From Trichomonas tenax (Eukaryota; Parabasalia; Trichomonadida; Trichomonadidae), in assembly GCA_023091735.1 (NCBI GenBank), contig JALKBU010001183.1:1-15282 (forward strand): 15,282 nt of DNA. Reading direction: 5' to 3'. The position numbers and the translations under genes are program-made. Below, piece by piece: positions 1-8,436 of the stretch; within the stretch, counting starts at the first letter, position 1, and each line of letters begins with the position of its first letter. The notes beneath the pieces were generated by a model that saw nothing but the letters and a program-made list of their open reading frames with translations, did not search any database and was not told the DNA's origin.

Positions 1-411
1 AATGATTTGATAGATATATAGACTGTGCCACTTATACCACTGGATAGACAACTATCAATATGTACATGAAAGTACTTTCAAATCGAAAAAATATTGATCA
101 GATAAAAAGTTATGAAGGTCGCGGGACAACACCGCAGAAGGAAAAATACTGCCAAATTTTAAAAAACTACTTTGTTCTGCATGAACATCATCATTTTTAC
201 TAGAATGTAAATGCAAATAGAAGTGATGTCAAATATATGGAGGATCGGCATCATATGTTCAAATTTGTTTTTTGAGATATCAATTTTAATTTTTCGAGAT
301 ACGATCTGGAAATGTCAAATGATTTTACGACCATTGCTTTTGATAACACACATATATCCTAAAGGATGTTGTCTATATATTATAAATGCATGCATATTTT
401 TGAGGCAGGCT

Positions 412-441
412 GGATTTTTTTCCTATCGTCGCAAAAAATCC
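412..441. repeat. Perfect 9-bp inverted repeat (hairpin)
   Basis: GGATTTTTT at 412-420 is the exact reverse complement of AAAAAATCC at 433-441, with a 12-base loop. The homopolymer content makes chance formation fairly easy. No role is visible. Confidence 0.5.
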
Positions 442-516
442 GGATTTTATTACGATAGAGAACCTTAAACACTCTTTTTGGAAAATAATGATTATCTGAT
501 CCTTGCAATGTGCGCA

Positions 517-551
517 AATATCAGAAAGCCCCGAGCCCAAATGCTGATATT
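517..551. repeat. 8-bp stem hairpin with GC-rich loop
   Basis: AATATCAG (517-524) pairs with CTGATATT (544-551) around a 19-base loop that is unusually C-rich for this spacer. The word AGAAAGCCCC at 523-532 recurs exactly in the second hairpin at 1107-1126. It might belong to a small structured RNA, but no known RNA family was recognised. Confidence 0.4.
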
Positions 552-1106
552 CTTTACAAAGGTCTTTCACATATATATAGAATTGTATATTTGATATTTG
601 CATTATATTTTGTTGATACTTTGATAATGTGTTTAGCATATGTACTGCTTATAGTTTCAATGATAATTCACGCTATATAATGTATTTTTTCTAAAAATGG
701 AATTGAACATTTTTGATATAGTGAATATATATGTGTGTATGGCATTGTATGATGTACTATTCAGTGATCTAAACATGTTTCCAATGTGTTTTAAAGATAG
801 AAGTGAGTTCAAGCAATTAAAATTTACAAAATTCATCTTAATTTAGATAATATTGAGTTAATCAATTGTGTATCTTGGATCTTGATATTAGATAAAATGA
901 TTTGTAGAAGTAAACTCAATATATATGAATTTCTTGACGATTCAATATGTGATTTGGGAGATAAAACGTTGATAATAATGTTTAAGTTCATATTTCAATA
1001 TTCACATCTGTTGGATGATAATACTATGAAAATACTTTATACAAATAGAAATTGCATGTTATGATGTGCTATGATTAAAAGTGACATGTCTTCAATTTAA
1101 AACATC

Positions 1107-1126
1107 ATCATAGAAAGCCCCATGAT
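1107..1126. repeat. Small hairpin whose loop is AGAAAGCCCC
   Basis: ATCAT (1107-1111) pairs with ATGAT (1122-1126), and the 10-base loop is exactly AGAAAGCCCC, the same word as at 523-532. The stem is short, and the interest lies only in the shared word inside two hairpins. Confidence 0.35.
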
Positions 1127-1588
1127 TGATATCCATCCATATTAAGAATGTGTAATGTGATTTTGACAATTTGATCATTGATATAATTTATGTTTGTTGT
1201 GCTTTTAATGAAATTGTTATCAAATTGCTTAATAATTCTTTGAAAATGAAAAATGTATCAAACTTATTCGCTTGGTGCGCGATATGCTATATATCATGTT
1301 TTCTAATAAGGTTTGATAATTTACATTGATCATCAAAAGATGAAGAAACCAATCAACAACAATAAGGCTAAGAAAGTGAACCATACTTTATTTGGTAATG
1401 CGCATGTATTGTAACCAACAATTCTGATATATTCCTAAATTAATTTTTCATCATCAATAATATCATTATTTGAACGTTATAAGTACAATGCCCTTATTTA
1501 GTCGATTGTGTATATTATGTAACTGAACCGTGTACGAGACTTGATGAATAAATAAAATAAGACTGAAAATATAACGTAATATTTAGGC

Positions 1589-2509
1589 TTAAAAATAAAA
1601 ATCTTCAGGAAGATTTTCTGGAATAAGTCTCTTGTCATCTGGGCAGGCCTCGAAGAACTCTAATTCTGTATTTGCATCATTAATTTTGAAAACAGTTGCC
1701 TTATTTCCGAATTTATACATGTAGTTTGGTGCAGACCAAACAGTGATGAGTTTGTTATCAAACCAACACTGATAGCCATTAACAGCAAGTTGATGCGTGC
1801 GAACAACCATTTTAAGATCATTGTTATGCAAGAATTCATCAACCTGTCTCTTACCAAACAGATATCCTGTGCCACGAGAGTTCGGGCACCACTTATCAAC
1901 GTTGTCTGGGTCACTCCAAACGAGATCAGCAAACGGACCCGAGTTTGGAACTTCCTGGAAGCGGTTAAGAAGCGCAATTGACTCAATCAATGGAACTGTC
2001 GGAGACAAACCGCCGTGAACACAGAAATAATTATCATCAATAAGTGCAGAGATTGGCAAAGCGTCGAATACTGTGTTGAAGAGTGTCCAAATGCCGGAGT
2101 GTCCGTAGAGAGAACATGTTTCTTTATAGAGTCCGTGTGCTTGATTTATTTGGCGAATTTCGTGATTTCCGCGAAGAAGATAAAATTGTGTTGGGTATTT
2201 GAGCTTCAGTGCCGCGAGATATGCAAACGTGCAAATTGAATAACGACCTCTGTCGACATAATCTCCGAGGAACAAGAATTTTGTATTTTCGAAACCATTT
2301 GGCGCGCATTTCTTGAACAGCTCGAAGACATCAAACAATTGCGCGTGAACATCTCCAACGACAACAATAGGAGATTGCAATTCGAGGCAATTACTCTCCT
2401 GATAAAGAATTTCCAATAACTTGTGCATGAGTGTCGCTAAGTGGGCCTCTGGAAGGAGGCGGGCTTTTTCTAGCTGCTGTATTATGTCGTCAATGTTGAA
2501 ATCACTCAT
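1589..2509 (-). CDS. PPP-family Ser/Thr protein phosphatase catalytic subunit (PP2A/PP4/PP6-like)
   Basis: This is a metal-dependent serine/threonine phosphatase of the PPP family, about 306 residues, the normal length for a PP2A-type catalytic subunit. Numbering from the upstream ATG at 2530, the signature blocks in order are GDVHAQ (59-64), GDYVDRG (89-95), RGNHE (120-124), HGGLSP (172-177), WSDPD (205-209), RTHQLAVNGY (244-253) and SAPNY (266-270). Expected metal ligands D60, H62, D89, N122, H172 and H246 are all present. The text resembles PP2A/PP4/PP6 more than PP1 or calcineurin. I prefer the second in-frame ATG (2509, eight codons in): the protein then begins MSDFNIDD, as family members do, and a TCACA initiator directly precedes it. 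Two oddities stand out. The usual GDVHG has Ala for Gly, and the C-terminus ends DFYF instead of the DYFL whose terminal Leu is methylated in PP2A/PP4. A TAAA follows the stop by 6 nt. Family assignment is firm; the subclass is inferred. Confidence 0.93.
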   Translation of the reverse strand: MSDFNIDDIIQQLEKARLLPEAHLATLMHKLLEILYQESNCLELQSPIVVVGDVHAQLFDVFELFKKCAPNGFENTKFLFLGDYVDRGRYSICTFAYLAALKLKYPTQFYLLRGNHEIRQINQAHGLYKETCSLYGHSGIWTLFNTVFDALPISALIDDNYFCVHGGLSPTVPLIESIALLNRFQEVPNSGPFADLVWSDPDNVDKWCPNSRGTGYLFGKRQVDEFLHNNDLKMVVRTHQLAVNGYQCWFDNKLITVWSAPNYMYKFGNKATVFKINDANTELEFFEACPDDKRLIPENLPEDFYF

Positions 2510-2513
2510 GTGA
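2509..2513 (-). promoter_or_regulatory. Initiator (TCACA) overlapping the phosphatase start codon
   Basis: On the minus strand the sequence reads AATCACATGAGT, so a TCAYW initiator with its +1 A at 2511 would leave a leader of only two bases before the ATG at 2509. There is no TCAYW word between the upstream ATG (2530) and about 50 bases further out. Transcription would therefore exclude the first eight codons of the longest frame. Confidence 0.5.
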
Positions 2514-2530
2514 TTAAAAATAATCGTCAT

Positions 2531-3306
2531 TTTATCGTCGTTGACACTTCAATCACTTTTGATTCGACAACATACTATTTTCTCTTTAGATATATAATGC
2601 CTAGGTTCTGTAGCTGTTGTTTTATCATTGTTGCTTCATAAAATATTTAGTATTTCGAAATTTCTCAAATCGACTAAAAATATTCCAGAATATTACCACA
2701 TAATTGATGCCTATGTTATTTCTAAAAGGAAATCTCGAAATACAAAATATTTTAAATAAATTATCAAATCATTTAGAAACATCATAAAATATTACTAAAT
2801 ACATGATGTCTGTAATGCAGTTAAAAGGAAATTTGTTTATATTAAAAATAATCAATATTGTAATTCAATATTTGTTATGATGAGTTGTTATTGCTATAGC
2901 TTACGAGGCTTTCATCATGTAATACATTTGATCATTATTTAAAAAATATTAAAATATATCAAACAAACAATACTTTAAATGATCCAAAATCTTGATCAGA
3001 AATCCTTCAAGAGATAGAAAAACGATTTCCATATGAATTTATTCTAGAAACTGATCAAAAATTGGGAAAATTCAAGTGAAATCAATTGTAAATGTTCATC
3101 GATTATAAACAAATATAAAAAAGAACAAAGAAGCAACAAATCATGAGAAAAATACAAAGTTCAAAGTGAAAATGTACAAGATCAATGAATCTGATTTTAA
3201 GTTGTATATTAGACTATTATTGTAGAGTATCACTATATAGATACTTGAGAACAAGTGTGCTATTTGTTGTAGAACCAATAATTTGAAAGTGTATTTAATA
3301 TTGCTC
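2531..3306. other. AT-rich spacer between two minus-strand genes
   Basis: This contains the upstream flank of the phosphatase gene and the 3' flank of the RRM gene. No credible open frame, RNA gene or sizeable repeat was seen. A TAAATA lies about 10 nt past the RRM stop on the minus strand, a plausible polyadenylation signal of the trichomonad TAAA type. Confidence 0.5.
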
Positions 3307-4002
3307 TTAGCGGGTATACTCACGTCTGCGATCATCTCTTCTGTCGTCTCTCCTATCATCACGCCTGTCATATGGCTGTCTGCGGTCGTAGTCATCTCTT
3401 GGATAGCGGTCGCATCTCTCGTAGTCATAATCATCCCTTGGATAGCGGTCGCCGGAGTCGAACCTTCTATCATCACGCCTATCGTCTCTTCTGTCGTCGC
3501 GCCTATCATAAGATGCTCTTCGGTCGTAGTCGTCTCTTGGGTAACGGTCACGTCTGTCATAGTCATAATTATCTCTTGGGTAGCGGTCGCCGTAATCTCT
3601 ACGGTCACGGCCGTAATCTCTTCTGTCATCACGTCTATCGAAATAATCGCGGCGGTAATCGCGTCTGTCATCACGCATTGGGCGTCTTTCACCACTTGGG
3701 AGTTTTCTGCCTGTTGCAAAAGCGACGTCAATTGGGCGTCCGTCGATTTCGAATTTGTTCATCTGCTTAATTGCCTCTTCTGCGTCCTCCTTTCTGGCAA
3801 ATGTGAGGAAACCGAATCCTTTTGACTGATTTCCGTTCATTGGAATCTTTGTATTTGTAATATCGCCAAACTTTACGAATAACTCCTTAAGGTGCTGCTC
3901 GTCAACGCCATAAGGAAGATTTCCGACGTGGACTGTGAAGCCCTGTGGCTCTGCTGGCGCTGTGGGATTTTGCTCGCCGGGGGCACTGTTGCCTTCGGTC
4001 AT
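3307..4002 (-). CDS. RRM RNA-binding protein with Arg/Asp/Tyr-rich repeat tail (eIF4B/eIF4H-like plan)
   Basis: This 231-residue protein has one RNA recognition motif. RNP2 is VHVGNL (24-29) and RNP1 is KGFGFLTF (61-68), with the domain spanning roughly 22-98. A highly charged low-complexity tail of R, D and Y follows from about 105 to the end. The tail holds RYPRD, YDRR and RRDD words and a tandem duplication of about 46 residues (141-186 and 187-231). RRM plus a DRYG-type tail is the plan of translation factor eIF4B, and the RRM end (RPIDVAFATGRK) also recalls eIF4H. Such proteins bind RNA and stimulate the helicase eIF4A. Other single-RRM proteins with RD/RGG tails are equally possible, so the specific role is inference. 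The tail is probably disordered. The start is the first ATG, with a TCACT initiator 31 nt upstream. The gene shares a 483-bp divergent spacer with the CK1-type kinase gene. Confidence 0.9.
   Translation of the reverse strand: MTEGNSAPGEQNPTAPAEPQGFTVHVGNLPYGVDEQHLKELFVKFGDITNTKIPMNGNQSKGFGFLTFARKEDAEEAIKQMNKFEIDGRPIDVAFATGRKLPSGERRPMRDDRRDYRRDYFDRRDDRRDYGRDRRDYGDRYPRDNYDYDRRDRYPRDDYDRRASYDRRDDRRDDRRDDRRFDSGDRYPRDDYDYERCDRYPRDDYDRRQPYDRRDDRRDDRRDDRRREYTR
3310..3582 (-). repeat. Tandem duplication inside the RRM gene tail (about 138 bp unit)
   Basis: 3445-3582 and 3310-3444 encode two aligned 45-46 residue units. Each runs RYPRD-x-YDY, then RYPRDDYDRR, then a YDRRDDRRDDRRDDRR block. The second copy differs at only a few positions, including one Arg changed to Cys (residue 197). 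Smaller repeats nested within each unit suggest slippage as well as duplication. Confidence 0.85.
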
Positions 4003-4030
4003 TTACCAAAAAGTGTAACTTTTTGCGAAA

Positions 4031-4035
4031 AGTGA
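4031..4035 (-). promoter_or_regulatory. Initiator TCACT for the RRM gene
   Basis: Minus-strand TCACTTTTCG matches TCAYW with +1 A at 4033, giving a leader of about 31 nt before the ATG at 4002. This is the nearest match to the start codon. Confidence 0.45.
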
Positions 4036-4477
4036 CTTGATAAGGTTATATAGTTTCGCTTATCAATTTTTTCATCATAATTTTTAAGACCGATCATCTT
4101 ATTTCGGTGTTTCACATTGATTTCTACAAAAATCATCGCTTTTTCGTTTGAATAGATTTTCCATTTTTACCAAAATACAACCACAATCGATTTTATTAAC
4201 TATCTCATATATCACACTTATTTTAGGATGTTTTTAATTATTCGTTAGATTAAAATACATATTAATTCGAGAAAAAGATTTTATTTTATAATAAAAATGT
4301 TAATTTCAAAAATATCAAAATGTTCAAAAAACAGCAATAAAAGCTTTTTGGAAGTGAAATTCGGGATTGCGGAGTTAGGGAAAAAGGAAAACACAGTAAA
4401 AATCATCTGGCATTAATGTTATGTATAGGTTTACAATGTAAACATAACAATCTATTGAGTGAGATCTCACAAAATAA

Positions 4478-4484
4478 TCACATT
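4478..4484 (+). promoter_or_regulatory. Initiator TCACATT for the CK1-like kinase gene
   Basis: TCACA fits the trichomonad TCAYW initiator, with +1 A at 4480. This leaves a 6-nt leader before the ATG at 4486, typical of the very short leaders known from Trichomonas vaginalis. The site settles the choice of start. Confidence 0.55.
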
Positions 4485-4485
4485 G

Positions 4486-5658
4486 ATGATGAATGATGCA
4501 GTGAAACCCGTCATCAACGTGTTTGATCTCATCGACAACTACAGGGTGATCAAACCAATAGGCGATGGCGGGTTCGGTTGCGTGTATTTCGTTAGAGATG
4601 AGTCAACAAATCGCGCTTATGCGATGAAAATTGCGAAAAATCAGACAAACAATCAAGTAATTGATCTAGAAAGGGACGTATTGGAGGAAATTACTGGCAA
4701 TTCCTGTTTCCCTTATGTCGTAAAGTCAGGATATTACCACAAATTTATGTATATTATCATGGAGCTTCTTGGTTCTTCGCTTGCCACAATGCGGAAGCTC
4801 TTAGAAGGCAAAAAGTTCACACTTTACACGACATTGATGGTTGCTTCACTGACAATTAATATTCTCGAAATTTTCCACAACAAAGGTTTTGTGCACAGAG
4901 ATATAAAAGCGTCGAACTTCTTGATAAAACAGAAGAATCCGTCAGAATTATGCTTGATTGACTTCGGCTTAAGTAAACGTTACATCGACCCAAATACTGG
5001 AAAGCCGCACCCAAAATCAGAGCGTGTGCACTTTGTTGGGACTCCGAGGTACGCTTCGATAAGAGCACAGCAAAATCACGACGTCGGAGTTGTTGATGAC
5101 CTAATTTCGTGGTTCTACATGATTGTTGAACAATATATTGGTCAATTACCATGGGCATCGCTCGTAGACAAAGAACTTATACTCGCTATGAAGCTAAAAA
5201 CGCCAATTGAGCAAATTTGCGAAGGATTGCCGCCTCAGATGATAAATATATACAGATATCTCGAAAAACTGTCATATGATGACACTGTAGATTACGCTTT
5301 TATTCATGCTCAGATATTTGACGTGATTAAAAATCTCAACGAATCGAATGTGAAGGAATTGGACTGGGTCCAGATCCCAGCGTTAACAGCATCTATATCC
5401 AGAACTCCGTTACGAAGGCTTTTAAGCGATACGCTTGAGGGTCGAACTCCAGAACAAGTTGATGTCGAAAATCTGCCTCCAAAGATACAGCCACAGAAGT
5501 CTGTTGGACGTGGACTCGAAAGGATCCTTCTTCCATCCGAAGACACTGATCAACACATTCCGAGCAATACAATTCCTCTTTCAGAGGATGACGCAGCTCA
5601 GGGCTGCTGCAGATGCTTCTGCTGCCCGTGGAAGATACTGTTCCGACAGAAGCATTAA
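4486..5658 (+). CDS. CK1-superfamily protein kinase, TTBK-like, with C-terminal cysteine cluster
   Basis: This is a 390-residue kinase. Numbered from the ATG at 4486, it has a glycine loop GDGGFG (26-31), lysine in AMKI (K48), catalytic loop HRDIKASN (137-144), metal-binding DFG (159-161), activation-segment end VGTPRYAS (184-191) and a DD pair (204-205) before a WFYMIVEQYIGQLPW helix region. The absence of the APE motif and the GTPRYAS form mark the CK1 superfamily, and the DDL...FYMxVE...GQLPW stretch is closest to tau-tubulin kinases. All catalytic residues are present, so activity is expected. After about residue 285 comes a linker without a recognised domain. The end holds GCCRCFCC (C374, C375, C377, C379, C380) followed by WK and basic residues. 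Such a tail could be S-acylated and tether the kinase to membrane, as the C-terminal cysteines do in yeast Yck1/Yck2. Two consecutive ATGs (4486 and 4489) differ by one residue. The gene converges on the helicase gene. Confidence 0.93.
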   Translation: MMNDAVKPVINVFDLIDNYRVIKPIGDGGFGCVYFVRDESTNRAYAMKIAKNQTNNQVIDLERDVLEEITGNSCFPYVVKSGYYHKFMYIIMELLGSSLATMRKLLEGKKFTLYTTLMVASLTINILEIFHNKGFVHRDIKASNFLIKQKNPSELCLIDFGLSKRYIDPNTGKPHPKSERVHFVGTPRYASIRAQQNHDVGVVDDLISWFYMIVEQYIGQLPWASLVDKELILAMKLKTPIEQICEGLPPQMINIYRYLEKLSYDDTVDYAFIHAQIFDVIKNLNESNVKELDWVQIPALTASISRTPLRRLLSDTLEGRTPEQVDVENLPPKIQPQKSVGRGLERILLPSEDTDQHIPSNTIPLSEDDAAQGCCRCFCCPWKILFRQKH

Positions 5659-5799
5659 GTTTATTATGTTTTTTTATTTGTTTGTTATAATTATTTTTTT
5701 TTTTTGTAAATTATATATGATTTAGTTTCTGAATAGATAACATTTGAACATATCCATAGTATAATTTTGAACAAATAATAAACAAAATAAAAAAATGTG
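5659..5799. other. Convergent 3' spacer
   Basis: This 141-bp T/A-rich spacer lies between the stop codons of the kinase (+) and the helicase (-). A run of about twelve T residues lies near 5695-5705. Both 3' untranslated regions must be short or overlap. Confidence 0.5.
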
Positions 5800-8427
5800 T
5801 TATTGATAGTTAAGAACTGCTTTATCTTCCAGTTCTTCTATCTTTTCTAAGCTTTCAGCGAACACTTTCGCATCTTTCAACAATCTCGCAGCCTTTGCTA
5901 AGTTATCTTCCGAATTATCTTCACCTTCATTTGCAATCAATGATGCGATTTGTTGGACTGTGAGAACAGAAAGATCAATAGGACTGTTGATATTCTTGTC
6001 AACAAGCTTTCGTGCAATCTCTCTTGAGCAGCTCGGAATTGACATCAAAGCCAATAAGTCTGTTCTTGCAGCAAAGTTTAATCTCTGCCTGAATTTGTTG
6101 AGAGCTGCAGCTAGAACTGCACTTCCTATAATCTCGCAGAATCTATTGATTTGTCCAGCATATGTTGCTGCTTCTAATTGGAGTTTCTGAATTGTTCCAA
6201 AGTCAACCATGTAATTCTTTGAGATTGTTTTGAGTGGTGTTTCATTGATTAGTTCTTTTAATATCACTGCACAAAAGATTCTATCTAAATTGTTGTCGAG
6301 TTCGGCATTGATCTTTCCACCGCTGCCATAGATCTTAGCAAAGTCCTCCATGTGATCGATCTGAGCATCCTTCATTCCAGTAACAATCCTTATGACGTGT
6401 TTGTGATTTTGGAAGATATTAATCCATTGCTCAGAGTCATAAGACATCGATTTAACTGAAGCAGCAACGCTATTGGATGAAACACATAAAGATAGCAAAT
6501 GTATTTCGTCGGAGATACAAAGATTTTCTTCAGTCTTTGTAATCATTTGTTTCAACACTTTGCCTTCATCAACAGAAAGAGAACTTCCAGCAACAGCCAT
6601 CCCAAATTTTGTGACACGCATTTCATCATCGATGACACCATCTTCCTTCATTCTTTGTGATACCTTCACGCAAAGTTCATCTATTGTGGCGCTGAGTTCA
6701 GGATCTATTGGGACTTCTTCCTGCTTTAGTTCTTCATTTGGTTCAAATGTTGATAAAAAATCCATTTCTTCTTTGACTGGTTTTTCAACTTTTTTATCGG
6801 GGTCAGGAGCAAATATGAAACCATTTTCGACAAATGTACGAAGTCCGTTATCAGGTCTCACGAGTTTGATTGCTAAGCATTGCAAGAAGAATCTATCAGT
6901 TGTCTCACCATCGAAAAGATGTGGAATGATATTTGGAATAGTGTTTTTTGAAAGCTTGATGATATCATTGATTTCCTTATCTGTGTTTGATTTACAAATG
7001 ATGTATGCTTCTCCAGGGAGCCCACTTCGTCCAGCTCTTCCAACCATCTGTGTGAACTGCGATTCTGGAATTAGAGCTTTTTTTCTGTCAAAGTATCGAT
7101 ATATTCCATTAATAATGACGCGAGCAACGCCATGAATGTTTACACCAGCTGAGAGTGTTGTTGTTGCAATGAGAACACTGATAACTTTGTCTCTCGCAGC
7201 TTGTTCAATTAATTTTCGATCTTCCATCAAAAGTCCAGCGTGATGAAACAAAACGCCTGCCTTGATACAGTTAGCAACATTTTCATCAAGAATGCCACTG
7301 TTGGATGCAAGATCTTTGATTAATTTACTTCTTTTTGCAATCAACTCCTCAGAAGGTGTAGGAAGCTTGGGAAGAGAAATAGATTCATTGTACATATACT
7401 TTGCTACAAAAAACGAAGTTGTTATTGTTTCATTTCTTGAATTAACGAAAACAATCAAACTTGAGTCAGATCTTTTGCTCAATAAGGTTCTAATGAGTGG
7501 CATTAAGTGATCTTTATCATCAGGAGCACTCCTTACTGTTACGAATTTATGCAAATTACCATCATTATTAATAACATGAAGAGAGCCATCCATCTTCTTG
7601 ATAATCTGTTTGATAGGTGTTGGCCTTGATCTCCAAATGAAAGGAACTCCTTTAATCCAAGAAGCTAATTTTTTTGCACCATATTCGTTAATTGTGGCTG
7701 TTAATGTGACAATTCTTGGATTATTGTTCATAAGTTTTGCTTTGAGGATGAGTGCTTCTATAGTTGCGCCTCTGCTTTGATCTCCTAACATATGAACTTC
7801 ATCAATCACAATTAGTTTGATATGATTGTGATATCCACCGGAAATAGCTGCATTGATCAGAGCATGAGCTTTTTCATAAGTGCAGATCGCGATATTTCCT
7901 CGTCTGAAATCAGATCCTCCAATATTTTGATAATAAGGCCTCACTTGAAACTCAAAGAATCTCTTTTCATATTCTGTATACTTCTCATTTGCTAAAGCGA
8001 CGAATGGAAGAGCATAAATAATTTTTGATTTTTTATCTTTAAAAAGTTCATCAGCAATTGCTAAATCTGCAGCTACAGTTTTACCTCCTGATGTAGGAAC
8101 AAGAATTACAGTATTATCACCATTCTTCCATGATTCTGACTTACATAACTCGATTTGCCAATCTCTCAGTTTCGTAATTGCTGGCTGAGGAATTCCGTTG
8201 AGATATGCATGCTGCAGGAATGGGGGAATCCTGAGAGCGCTCATTTCTTCGTCTATCGTGTACTCATCCGGCTTTTTTGTTTTGTCTTTTAGTTTTTTTA
8301 GGAATTCTATCTGATTCTTTGTCCTCTTGACCTTCCTCCTGGGCTTTTTGAAAACTTTGAGCTCTACCCCGTCCTTCTGCTTGGGTGCTTCCATAGCTTC
8401 AGGGTCGCTTACTGCTTGAGGTAACAT
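5800..8427 (-). CDS. Superfamily 2 DNA helicase, HELQ/POLQ (Hel308/Mus308) type
   Basis: This 875-residue Ski2-like helicase closely follows metazoan HELQ and the helicase domain of POLQ. After a basic N-terminal tail the motifs are DWQ (Q-like, 89-91), Walker A PTSGGKT (111-117), DEVH (209-212) followed by MLGD and GATIE (220-224), TLTAT (241-245), FHHAGL (394-399), TTTLSAGVNI (422-431) and QMVGRAGRSG (460-469). A winged-helix and ratchet region should follow, and a helix-hairpin-helix-like end is seen near 785-835 (LMSIPSCSREIARKLVD). There is an acidic insert at about 545-580. The family unwinds branched DNA with 3'-5' polarity during fork repair and crosslink tolerance in the nucleus. There is no polymerase domain, so HELQ is the better match than POLQ. 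The start at 8427 is the first in-frame ATG; MEAPKQKDG (8394) is an alternative. A TCACT initiator lies 12 nt upstream, and a short out-of-frame ATG intervenes. Confidence 0.92.
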   Translation of the reverse strand: MLPQAVSDPEAMEAPKQKDGVELKVFKKPRRKVKRTKNQIEFLKKLKDKTKKPDEYTIDEEMSALRIPPFLQHAYLNGIPQPAITKLRDWQIELCKSESWKNGDNTVILVPTSGGKTVAADLAIADELFKDKKSKIIYALPFVALANEKYTEYEKRFFEFQVRPYYQNIGGSDFRRGNIAICTYEKAHALINAAISGGYHNHIKLIVIDEVHMLGDQSRGATIEALILKAKLMNNNPRIVTLTATINEYGAKKLASWIKGVPFIWRSRPTPIKQIIKKMDGSLHVINNDGNLHKFVTVRSAPDDKDHLMPLIRTLLSKRSDSSLIVFVNSRNETITTSFFVAKYMYNESISLPKLPTPSEELIAKRSKLIKDLASNSGILDENVANCIKAGVLFHHAGLLMEDRKLIEQAARDKVISVLIATTTLSAGVNIHGVARVIINGIYRYFDRKKALIPESQFTQMVGRAGRSGLPGEAYIICKSNTDKEINDIIKLSKNTIPNIIPHLFDGETTDRFFLQCLAIKLVRPDNGLRTFVENGFIFAPDPDKKVEKPVKEEMDFLSTFEPNEELKQEEVPIDPELSATIDELCVKVSQRMKEDGVIDDEMRVTKFGMAVAGSSLSVDEGKVLKQMITKTEENLCISDEIHLLSLCVSSNSVAASVKSMSYDSEQWINIFQNHKHVIRIVTGMKDAQIDHMEDFAKIYGSGGKINAELDNNLDRIFCAVILKELINETPLKTISKNYMVDFGTIQKLQLEAATYAGQINRFCEIIGSAVLAAALNKFRQRLNFAARTDLLALMSIPSCSREIARKLVDKNINSPIDLSVLTVQQIASLIANEGEDNSEDNLAKAARLLKDAKVFAESLEKIEELEDKAVLNYQ

Positions 8428-8435
8428 GCTCCCAT
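8409..8435 (-). other. Upstream ORF overlapping the helicase start codon
   Basis: Between the predicted initiator and the helicase ATG lies an ATG (8433-8435) opening an 8-codon frame that ends at TAA (8409-8411), past the helicase start at 8427. If transcripts begin at 8439, this ATG has a 4-nt leader and could be skipped, or it could dampen helicase translation. Confidence 0.4.
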
Positions 8436-8436
8436 G

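Larger units (their letters stand above)
1..1588. other. AT-rich spacer with no supported gene
   Basis: No open frame here shows recognisable protein sequence or composition unlike noise. The longest ATG-initiated frame is 88 codons on the minus strand (373-639). It has no family resemblance, and its only support is a TCATT initiator-like word 22 nt upstream (659-663), which is common by chance in such AT-rich DNA. Two short hairpins that share a 10-base word are listed separately. No tRNA or rRNA was recognised by eye. The 3' end of the neighbouring phosphatase gene lies at the right edge. Confidence 0.6.
4003..4485. other. Divergent promoter region between the RRM and CK1 genes
   Basis: An AT-rich spacer carries the 5' ends of two divergent genes. 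A GTG-initiated in-frame extension of the kinase (4459-4485) is not a credible eukaryotic start and lies largely upstream of the predicted initiator. No conserved upstream element beyond the initiators could be assigned. Confidence 0.5.

Noticed and set aside
373..639. 88-codon ATG-initiated minus-strand frame with a TCATT word 22 nt upstream
   Set aside because: There is no family resemblance, the composition is like random AT-rich translation, and TCAYW words occur often by chance at this base composition. It was left unannotated as a gene.
882..1064. 60-codon plus-strand frame
   Set aside because: It begins at TTG rather than ATG (the first ATG is a few codons in), is short, and has no recognisable motif.
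1340..1414. 24-codon frame MKKPINNNKAKKVNHTLFGN...
   Set aside because: It is very short, without a proper initiator or homology; Lys/Asn richness is expected from AT-rich DNA.
3141..3825. Several long frames on both strands over the RRM gene tail
   Set aside because: They are shadows created by the repetitive Arg/Asp/Tyr codons. The low-complexity Ile/Val/Thr/Ser translations follow from the repeat.
4459..4485. N-terminal extension of the CK1-like kinase
   Set aside because: It starts with GTG and lies mostly upstream of the predicted transcription start at 4480, so translation from 4486 is far more likely.
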